Positions 1 to 5,194 of a DNA stretch of 9,526 nucleotides are shown in pieces. The notes below the pieces were generated by a model. That model was given only the letters and a program-made list of their open reading frames with translations, was not told the DNA's origin and searched no databases. The stretch spans positions 1-9,526 of the forward strand of contig CAKUFG010000046.1 in NCBI GenBank assembly GCA_934647235.1, in the 5' to 3' direction. Every line of letters starts with the position of its first letter. Position 1 is the stretch's first letter. The stretch comes from an uncultured Clostridia bacterium (GTDB lineage Bacteria > Bacillota > Clostridia > Christensenellales > Aristaeellaceae). The position numbers were made by a program, and so were the translations under genes.

Positions 1-19
1 GCCATAACACAGGTTCTTT

Positions 20-46
20 GTTACTTTCTTCACTGAAGAAAGTAAC
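20..46. repeat. Perfect 12-bp palindrome with 3-nt loop
   Basis: Arms GTTACTTTCTTC (20-31) and GAAGAAAGTAAC (35-46) are exact reverse complements around the loop ACT. Neither strand has a T-run directly after the stem, so it is a poor rho-independent terminator by itself. It is AT-rich in contrast to the C-rich DNA that follows (51-79, including eight consecutive C at 69-76). It could be an intergenic palindromic repeat or an RNA stem at the end of a gene lying left of the window. The inverted repeat is seen directly; its role is not known. Confidence 0.75.
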
Positions 47-82
47 GTTCCCACTCGTCCCCGCCGCTCCCCCCCCGCACGC

Positions 83-114
83 AAAAACCGCCGCCCGGCA
101 ATACCGGGCGGCGG
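83..114 (-). terminator. Rho-independent terminator of the dehydrogenase gene
   Basis: A perfect 11-bp GC stem (88-98 with 104-114, arm CCGCCGCCCGG) closes a 5-nt loop. Read on the minus strand it is followed at once by five T (83-87). It starts 20 nt after the dehydrogenase stop codon, the usual place for an intrinsic terminator. On the plus strand no T-run follows, so it should act in one direction only. Confidence 0.88.
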
Positions 115-134
115 CGCAATGGCTTGCACTTGGC

Positions 135-1160
135 TTAGCAGTAATACTCCATGGGGTAGGTGAGGTACTGGTTGGGCTCCAGCTGATCGCAGGTAACATA
201 ACCGGCGGGCGCAGCCAGCAGGCTGGGCAGACGGTTGACCACGGTGGCGCAGGTGTGCTCCACGGTAGCGGGCTTGACGACGTGGAACTCGGTGTCCGGC
301 TCGCCGGATATCAGCCAGTCGCACATATCGCCGTCTTCGGGGCCGTATACCTTGCCGATGGTCTCCTCTTCCACAGTGATGCCCTGCATGGTTTCGATGG
401 TCACCACGGCGGACATGCCGATGCAGCGGCCAGCCTTGATGGTCTTGCCCAGGGTTTCGGAATAGATATCATGATCAATCACGCAGGGCACATGCTTCTG
501 GGTGATGGACTTGATGGTCAGGCCCAGCTTGTTGCAGATGGCCTCGCTGGCATTCCATGCATAGGAGGGCTCAAACTCCGTGGGATGGGCGATCTTCTGC
601 TCAAACTCTTCGGGGGTCAGATCGCAGCCATGGGCGTTGGCCAGGGCCAGGCCGTACTCATCCACATTGTAGCTGTACGCGCCCTTGATCTTGGTGATCT
701 TGTGGCAGCCGCCGGCAACCAGCGCCACCATGTTGATCCAGAAGATATCCTGCATGCCGCTGCCGGTGATGGTGCAGCCGGTCTCCTTGGCCAGCGCGTC
801 CAGACGGTTGATCTGCGCGGCAGAGGTGGTCCAGGGATAGATGGCTTCCTCGCAGGTGGTGATCACGTTGATGCCGCGGGATACGCACTTTTCCACATGA
901 TCGTAGATATCGCCGATGAAGCTGAACAGGGTTACGATAGCCACGTCCGCGCTGCACTCATCCAGCACCTTGTCCGCATCGTTGGAGATCAGCACGCCCG
1001 TCTTTACGCCCAGTCCGGCGAAATCGCCCACATCCTGGCCCACAACGACAGGGTTCACATCGATCGCGCCCACGATCTGCGCGCCGTGCTCATACAGGTA
1101 GCGAATGATATATTTGGCCATCTTGCCGCAGCCATACTGTACAACCTTAATCTTTTCCAT
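135..1160 (-). CDS. 2,4-diaminopentanoate dehydrogenase-like NAD(P)-dependent oxidoreductase
   Basis: The 341-residue protein has an N-terminal Rossmann fold. A beta strand IKVVQYGCGKMA (residues 4-15) carries the dinucleotide-binding glycines, and a second strand ends in Asp (GAIDVNP), where cofactor specificity is usually set. The rest resembles the dihydrodipicolinate reductase/diaminopentanoate dehydrogenase (Ord) superfamily, and its length is normal for Ord. Known Ord enzymes oxidatively deaminate 2,4-diaminopentanoate in clostridial ornithine fermentation. No other gene of that pathway is in the window, so the true substrate is uncertain, and an amino acid or amine is the best guess. 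No signal peptide is seen, so it should be cytoplasmic. The start at 1160 is chosen because AAAGGAGG lies 10 nt upstream. A longer reading from 1205 would add 15 residues without such a site. It is preceded by a MerR-type promoter and a merR gene, and followed by a terminator. Confidence 0.8.
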   Translation of the reverse strand: MEKIKVVQYGCGKMAKYIIRYLYEHGAQIVGAIDVNPVVVGQDVGDFAGLGVKTGVLISNDADKVLDECSADVAIVTLFSFIGDIYDHVEKCVSRGINVITTCEEAIYPWTTSAAQINRLDALAKETGCTITGSGMQDIFWINMVALVAGGCHKITKIKGAYSYNVDEYGLALANAHGCDLTPEEFEQKIAHPTEFEPSYAWNASEAICNKLGLTIKSITQKHVPCVIDHDIYSETLGKTIKAGRCIGMSAVVTIETMQGITVEEETIGKVYGPEDGDMCDWLISGEPDTEFHVVKPATVEHTCATVVNRLPSLLAAPAGYVTCDQLEPNQYLTYPMEYYC

Positions 1161-1170
1161 AATGCTTGTT

Positions 1171-1178
1171 CCTCCTTT
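1171..1178 (-). promoter_or_regulatory. Ribosome binding site deciding the dehydrogenase start
   Basis: AAAGGAGG on the minus strand lies 10 nt before the ATG at 1160. It supports the 341-residue form over the longer in-frame start at 1205. Confidence 0.85.
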
Positions 1179-1186
1179 AGCTTGGG

Positions 1187-1203
1187 GCGGCCATATGGGC
1201 CGC
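1187..1203 (-). promoter_or_regulatory. Leader hairpin of the dehydrogenase mRNA
   Basis: GCGGCC (1187-1192) and GGCCGC (1198-1203) form a perfect 6-bp stem around a 5-nt loop. It lies in the predicted 5' leader, between the inferred transcription start (about 1213) and the Shine-Dalgarno sequence (1171-1178). There is no T-run after it. It may stabilise the mRNA or adjust translation; no function is shown. Confidence 0.45.
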
Positions 1204-1219
1204 ATCGCTTGATGATGGT

Positions 1220-1250
1220 ATTATAAACCCTCAGGCAAGGATAGAGTCAA
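1220..1250 (-). promoter_or_regulatory. MerR-type promoter with 19-bp spacer and operator
   Basis: On the minus strand, -35 TTGACT (1245-1250) and a perfect -10 TATAAT (1220-1225) are separated by exactly 19 bp. MerR-family activators act on such overlong spacers by twisting the DNA to realign the boxes. The operator ACTCTATC-N8-AGGGTTT (1225-1247) spans the spacer and is an imperfect dyad. The same ACTCTATC-N8-AGRGTTT pattern sits in front of the merR gene. The -35 box contains the merR stop codon (1247-1249). The predicted start is near 1213, giving a leader of about 53 nt. The promoter should serve the dehydrogenase gene. Confidence 0.82.
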
Positions 1251-2116
1251 GCAAGATCTGGATGGCTTGGCTCGTTCTGGAATTTGACCGGCGTCTGCAG
1301 CCGCAGGAACATGCTGCGCTGATCGCCGTCGAAGACGTTGAACTCTGTCAGCACCTCGCAGATATAATCGCCGCAGACGTGCCAGCCCTGCTCCCGGCAG
1401 TGCGCCAGCAGCCGCTGTGCGCAGGGAATCTCGTCGTCGTAGCAATCCAGATAAATGCAGGCGAACATGCCGCTGTCCAGCACCCTGACGTCGGGAAAGT
1501 GCTCCTTGTCCCGATGATCGACAAACACGAAGGTGCTGTCTGAAATAAAGCGCTGGCGCACAAAATTCTTTTGCAAAATCGTCGTGCCGATGTTATAGGA
1601 ATGCACATGCGAAAAGCCGCGGTCCAGCAGCGCGCTGCGCAGATTGGTCAGCTCCTGTTCGTATGCGCGGATATCCGTCTCATAAAAATTGCCCGCACAT
1701 GGCAATCCCCAGATGTACCGCCGGTCGATATACTCCAGCGAGATCGTGCCGCGCGTGGGCGATTTGCGGTAGCGCTCGATGGACGCAATGGCGCGCTCCA
1801 CCGCGTCATGCTGGCTGTGCAGCTCGCGGATCTGCTGGTGCAGCCGCTCGTTTTTGCGCGCAAGGATGATCTCAATCAGCGTGATATCCTCCTTGCGCAG
1901 CACGTCGCCAATCTCCCCCAGGCTCATGCCCAGCTCCTTCATATAGGCGATCATATCCAGCCGCGCATTCTGGGCGATATCGTAATAGCGGTACCCCGTA
2001 TCCGGATCGGTATACCGGGGCGTAAGCAGCCCAAGCTGATCGTACAAACGCAGCGTCGCCACGGTGACGCGGTTCATTCCTGCCATTCTGCCGATGGAAA
2101 CCAGGCCGTTTTTCAT
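1247..2116 (-). CDS. MerR-family transcriptional regulator with GyrI-like effector domain
   Basis: The 289-residue protein has three parts. Residues 5-75 are a MerR winged helix-turn-helix (VSIGRMAGMNRVTVATLRLYD, then the wing with DTGYRYYD). Residues 80-118 form a dimerisation coiled coil (KNERLHQQIRELHSQHDAVE). Residues 124-280 resemble the BmrR/GyrI-like ligand-binding domain, ending in a strand with QTPVKF. BmrR-type proteins use an acidic residue in the pocket to bind cationic ligands; Glu254 or Glu258 could do this here, which is inference. The start at 2116 has AAGGGG 8 nt upstream (2125-2130). The gene lies just upstream of the dehydrogenase on the same strand, and both promoters share one operator pattern, so the dehydrogenase is the likely target. 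The ligand is unknown and may be a substrate or product of that enzyme, or an unrelated amphipathic cation. Confidence 0.9.
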   Translation of the reverse strand: MKNGLVSIGRMAGMNRVTVATLRLYDQLGLLTPRYTDPDTGYRYYDIAQNARLDMIAYMKELGMSLGEIGDVLRKEDITLIEIILARKNERLHQQIRELHSQHDAVERAIASIERYRKSPTRGTISLEYIDRRYIWGLPCAGNFYETDIRAYEQELTNLRSALLDRGFSHVHSYNIGTTILQKNFVRQRFISDSTFVFVDHRDKEHFPDVRVLDSGMFACIYLDCYDDEIPCAQRLLAHCREQGWHVCGDYICEVLTEFNVFDGDQRSMFLRLQTPVKFQNEPSHPDLA

Positions 2117-2131
2117 ATGGATTGCCCCTTA

Positions 2132-2180
2132 AAACTCTGATGTCCAGATAGAGTTTATCGTTTTTTGATATCATTGTCAA
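2132..2180 (-). promoter_or_regulatory. merR promoter with autoregulatory operator
   Basis: On the minus strand, -35 TTGACA (2175-2180) and -10 TAAACT (2152-2157) are 17 bp apart, an ordinary sigma-A arrangement. The start should be near 2145, with a leader of about 29 nt. The operator ACTCTATC-N8-AGAGTTT (2132-2154) overlaps the -10 box and the start site. Its outer arms AAACTCT (2132-2138) and AGAGTTT (2150-2156) are a perfect 7-bp inverted repeat. A protein bound here should block polymerase, so autorepression is expected. Confidence 0.72.
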
Positions 2181-2211
2181 TATGAATGATAATCAACATT
2201 GCAGAAAATTC

Positions 2212-2240
2212 TTTACTTTCATTATCTATTTCCATATTAT
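2212..2240 (+). promoter_or_regulatory. Promoter of the P-loop ATPase gene
   Basis: -35 TTTACT (2212-2217, 4 of 6 consensus) and -10 TATTAT (2235-2240, 5 of 6) are 17 bp apart in an AT-rich stretch. The expected start is near 2247, which leaves a leader of about 84 nt before the ATG at 2331. It is divergent from the merR promoter, with the two -35 boxes about 30 bp apart. Confidence 0.6.
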
Positions 2241-2242
2241 AT

Positions 2243-2278
2243 TGTTATGATCTGTGTATCGTACTGCGTGTCATAACA
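2243..2278 (+). promoter_or_regulatory. Inverted repeat at the start of the ATPase leader
   Basis: TGTTATGA (2243-2250) and TCATAACA (2271-2278) form a perfect 8-bp inverted repeat with a 20-nt spacer. It begins 3 bp after the -10 box and so covers the predicted transcription start and early leader. It could be a repressor operator or a leader stem. It does not match the ACTCTATC-type MerR operator. Confidence 0.5.
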
Positions 2279-2316
2279 GCAAAACGCGCCGCATACAGTG
2301 AACCATCCATTTTTTC

Positions 2317-2322
2317 AGGAGG
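2317..2322 (+). promoter_or_regulatory. Ribosome binding site deciding the ATPase start
   Basis: A perfect AGGAGG lies 8 nt before the ATG at 2331. It argues against the in-frame GTG at 2298, which lies upstream of this site and would add 11 residues. A second ATG follows directly at 2334, so initiation at either codon is possible. Confidence 0.85.
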
Positions 2323-2330
2323 AACACAGT

Positions 2331-3344
2331 ATGATGGCGCAGCGTTATTTTCCCGGCAGCAATACCTGCCGCGGCTTTGTAGGGTATTTTCAGGATTTGC
2401 TTCCGCGCACGGAGCAGGCCAGGATCCTGCTGATCAAGGGCGGGCCGGGCTGCGGCAAGAGCACGCTGATGCGCGCTGCCGCCGAGCGCTGGGAATCCCA
2501 GGGACGGCCGGTTGAATACTACCTGTGCGCCAGCGACCCGGACAGTCTGGACGCGGTGGTGTGCGGAGATACGGTCGTTCTGGATGCAACCCTTCCCCAT
2601 GCGCTGGAGCCCGGGCTGGCGCGCATGACGGAGCAGGTGATCGACCTGTCCGAATGCCTGGACGAAGCGCAGCTTCGCCCCCATCGCGCGCAGGCGCAGC
2701 GGCTTTCGCTGGAATGCCGCCGTTATTTTGCCCGTGCGCACCGGTACCTGGCCGGGGCCGAGGCCGCGCTGCGCGACAGCATGGCGATATACGCAGACGC
2801 GGTAGATCAGGGCGCACTGTGCAGCCTGCGCATGGAGCTTTCGCGCTTTCTTCAGGGCGAACCGGGGCGCGGCCAGCGGCTATTTGCGCAGGCGGTTACG
2901 CCGCAGGGCGTGCTGCAGCTGGCTGATAGCCTGATGCGTGAGCAGACGCTCTGCCTGGATCTGCCCTTCGGCTTTGATGCGGACTGCATTTTTTATCCGC
3001 TGGCCGTGGGGCTGTACGCGCGCGGCGTGGGTTACCGCGCGGCCATGCACCCGCTGGAAGGCAAGCGCATGGCGCATCTGTGCACCGATCGCTGCGCGGT
3101 GGTAGGCTTTGTGGCCGAGGGTTATCCTGTGCGCACGCTGCCCTTTGATCAGGCGCTGCTCAATCGCCACCGCTCCGCGCTGGATTTCAACCGCGCGGCG
3201 CACGATCTGCTGCTGCGCCAGGCCGCCGACAGCCTGCAGGAGGCCAAGGCGCGGCACGATCAGCTGGAGCGCCTGTACGGCGACGCGGTTGACAGCGGCG
3301 CGCGCCAGGCGCTGTGCGAGCAGGCAATGAAGTATCTGGAATAA
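2331..3344 (+). CDS. PRK06851-type P-loop ATPase with degenerate second P-loop
   Basis: This 337-residue protein has a clear Walker A motif, GGPGCGKST (37-45), after the family's N-terminal block (RYFPGSNTCRGF, 5-16). A conserved SDPDSLD block follows (68-74), then a Walker B-like strand TVVLDATLPH (81-90). The architecture matches the PRK06851 family of duplicated P-loop NTPases, usually about 360 residues. The second half repeats the pattern: RLFAQAVTPQGV (183-194) aligns with the N-terminal block, and the C-terminal EAKARHDQLE helix (304-313) is retained. Where a second Walker A is expected, however, the sequence is LPFGFDADCI (211-220), without GK[ST]. Only the first site should therefore bind nucleotide. 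The function is unknown; a nucleotide kinase-like role has been supposed for the family. It has its own promoter and leader and ends six bases from the convergent glycosidase operon. Confidence 0.8.
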   Translation: MMAQRYFPGSNTCRGFVGYFQDLLPRTEQARILLIKGGPGCGKSTLMRAAAERWESQGRPVEYYLCASDPDSLDAVVCGDTVVLDATLPHALEPGLARMTEQVIDLSECLDEAQLRPHRAQAQRLSLECRRYFARAHRYLAGAEAALRDSMAIYADAVDQGALCSLRMELSRFLQGEPGRGQRLFAQAVTPQGVLQLADSLMREQTLCLDLPFGFDADCIFYPLAVGLYARGVGYRAAMHPLEGKRMAHLCTDRCAVVGFVAEGYPVRTLPFDQALLNRHRSALDFNRAAHDLLLRQAADSLQEAKARHDQLERLYGDAVDSGARQALCEQAMKYLE

Positions 3345-3350
3345 GCAGCA

Positions 3351-5189
3351 TTACGGATGCAGATTGCGGGGCAGCTCGCGGCCGCGCAGCACGTTTGCAT
3401 AGTCTGTCACTACGCGCTGCACGCGGCGCACAGTGGTCTCCTTGGATACGCCGCGCCACAGCTGCAGGAAGGCATAGAGCCAGTTTTCCAGCCGGACGGC
3501 CAGCGCATCGCCCTGCTCGGGCGAAGGCTCCTGGGACAGATACAGGCCGATTTCATTAAATATGCTCGCCCCGTCAGCCGCCGTATGCACAGCCTGCAGC
3601 AGCTGACGCTGATCGGGCCGCAGCTGCGCCGCCGCCTCGTCCAGCCGCTCCAGCGCGGCAGCGATGGCGGCGTTTTCTGTGGGAACGCGCTCCACGTGCG
3701 CATCCGCCAGGATTTCCGCCTGCCTGGCCGCGTCGCCTTCTTCAATCCAGCGCACGGTATGGAACCAGTCCCACACCTCGTGATCGGTCAGCTGCGCCAG
3801 GGCGGATACCCACGTCTCGCTGCGGTCGCCATACTCCAGGAAGGAAATCGCGCGGTTGATTTCATCAAAGGGGATTTCCTGTGCGTTCCACGAAAAGGCC
3901 GCGCCGTACAGGATGCCCGGCACGCTCAGCCACGGGTGGCAGATATGCCCATAGTCGCCCCAATCGGTATTGAGCATGCCGATTGCATGGTATTTTTGCC
4001 CGTGGCGGCACATCACGCGGATATTCTTATAGGAATTCTCCATCAGCGGCAGCCAGCGGTTCCATGTGCACACGCCGGGGCAGGCATACTGGGTAGCGCC
4101 CATCTCGGCCAGGGTGCGGATTTCATCCTCGCGCTGATTGGGCAGGTATCCCCAGTTCAGGCAGATGGTCTCCTTGGGCAGGCGGGCATAGGTTTCAGGA
4201 TGGCGATAGACGATATCGCCCCAGAACATCGGGGTGATCCCGCGCTTGACCAGATGCCCGCACAGCGCGGCCACATGGCAGATATACACCTCGTGCTCGC
4301 CCTGCTCCTGCACCAGCGCAGCGCTGCGGCCCTTGCCCAGATCGAAGGTTTCATCACAGCAGATGTTGAATTTGCGGGAGGTAAACAGCGCCGCGTACTC
4401 ATCGATCAGCCCGGTGATAAACGCCAGCGCGCGCGCATCGTCCGAGCGCAGGGTATGATGATCGCCGGAATAGGTATAGTTGAAGGTTTTCTTTTCGGAG
4501 TCCGTCAGCTCGCACAGCTCGCAGCAGGTTTTGGTGCTCAGAATCTTATACATATGGCCGAAGCTTGACAGCGACGGCACCAGCTCGATATGGCGCGCGC
4601 GGCAGTATGCGTCCAGCTCCAGTATTTCCTCCGCCGTAAGCGGCGTATCGTCGCGCCAGGCCTCGCTCAGATGGCGGAACAGATAGGTATGCTCGATATA
4701 CAGCTGCCACTGGTTGATCTTGTAGCGGCAAAGAATATCGGCATAGCGCTTCAGCGTGGCCAGCGTAGGCACGCGGCCGCGGGAGCAATCCAGATAATAG
4801 GCACGGGCGGCCAGATCGGGCGCATCCTCAATTTCCAGCGCGGGCAGCTGCACGCCGTGACGCTGCACCCACTGGCACAGCGTCATCACGCCGTTGAGCA
4901 GCGCCTCGTCGCTGCCGCCGGACACAGTGACTCCCTCCGGCAGCACATGGACGCGATAGGCCTTTTCCGCAAGCGCCTGATCGGGGCGCAGCACAATATC
5001 CCCCGCCTCGCCCTGTCCGCGGCGGATGCTCAGGACAAGCCCGGTTTCTTCCCGGATGGTATCGCGCAGCATCCGGGCATACAAAAGCGCCGACGGCTCC
5101 GTATCCTGCAGCATGATGCAGCCGTTATAACGAATGCAGAAGCGCCCCTCCAGCCTGCGCACATGATGCGGCATGGGCAGAAAATCCAT
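3351..5189 (-). CDS. Glycoside hydrolase family 20 beta-N-acetylhexosaminidase
   Basis: The 612-residue protein should release terminal beta-linked GlcNAc (or GalNAc) by substrate-assisted catalysis. Residues 1-125 resemble the GH20 N-terminal alpha/beta domain. The TIM barrel follows from about 127, with an Arg-containing strand YYLDCSRGRV (131-140). The catalytic Asp-Glu pair is D279-E280 in FNICCDETFDLGKG; many GH20 enzymes have GGDE here, but the barrel context supports the call. MFWGDIV and LNWGY are later barrel strands. There is no signal peptide or anchor, so the enzyme should be cytoplasmic. The start at 5189 has AAAAGGAG 8 nt upstream (5198-5205), inside the end of the GH38 gene, whose stop lies 5 bp before the ATG; translational coupling is likely. 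A longer in-frame reading to 5258 overlaps GH38 and lacks such a site. It is the last gene of the operon, with no terminator after it. Confidence 0.88.
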   Translation of the reverse strand: MDFLPMPHHVRRLEGRFCIRYNGCIMLQDTEPSALLYARMLRDTIREETGLVLSIRRGQGEAGDIVLRPDQALAEKAYRVHVLPEGVTVSGGSDEALLNGVMTLCQWVQRHGVQLPALEIEDAPDLAARAYYLDCSRGRVPTLATLKRYADILCRYKINQWQLYIEHTYLFRHLSEAWRDDTPLTAEEILELDAYCRARHIELVPSLSSFGHMYKILSTKTCCELCELTDSEKKTFNYTYSGDHHTLRSDDARALAFITGLIDEYAALFTSRKFNICCDETFDLGKGRSAALVQEQGEHEVYICHVAALCGHLVKRGITPMFWGDIVYRHPETYARLPKETICLNWGYLPNQREDEIRTLAEMGATQYACPGVCTWNRWLPLMENSYKNIRVMCRHGQKYHAIGMLNTDWGDYGHICHPWLSVPGILYGAAFSWNAQEIPFDEINRAISFLEYGDRSETWVSALAQLTDHEVWDWFHTVRWIEEGDAARQAEILADAHVERVPTENAAIAAALERLDEAAAQLRPDQRQLLQAVHTAADGASIFNEIGLYLSQEPSPEQGDALAVRLENWLYAFLQLWRGVSKETTVRRVQRVVTDYANVLRGRELPRNLHP

Positions 5190-5194
5190 GTTGC

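Noticed and set aside
18..1226. Plus-strand open frame of 402 codons opposite the dehydrogenase gene
   Set aside because: It is a composition artefact: the minus strand carries a recognisable Rossmann protein with a ribosome binding site, promoter and terminator, and the plus frame runs through that terminator and the palindrome.
2163..2200. Short palindromes such as TGATATCA between the divergent promoters
   Set aside because: They are short and AT-rich, so chance is a sufficient explanation, and part of the stretch is already the merR promoter spacer.
3357..4568. Plus-strand open frame of 403 codons opposite the GH20 gene
   Set aside because: It starts just after the ATPase stop, which could suggest a second plus-strand gene, but it has no ribosome binding site and no recognisable domain, and it lies opposite a clear GH20 barrel.
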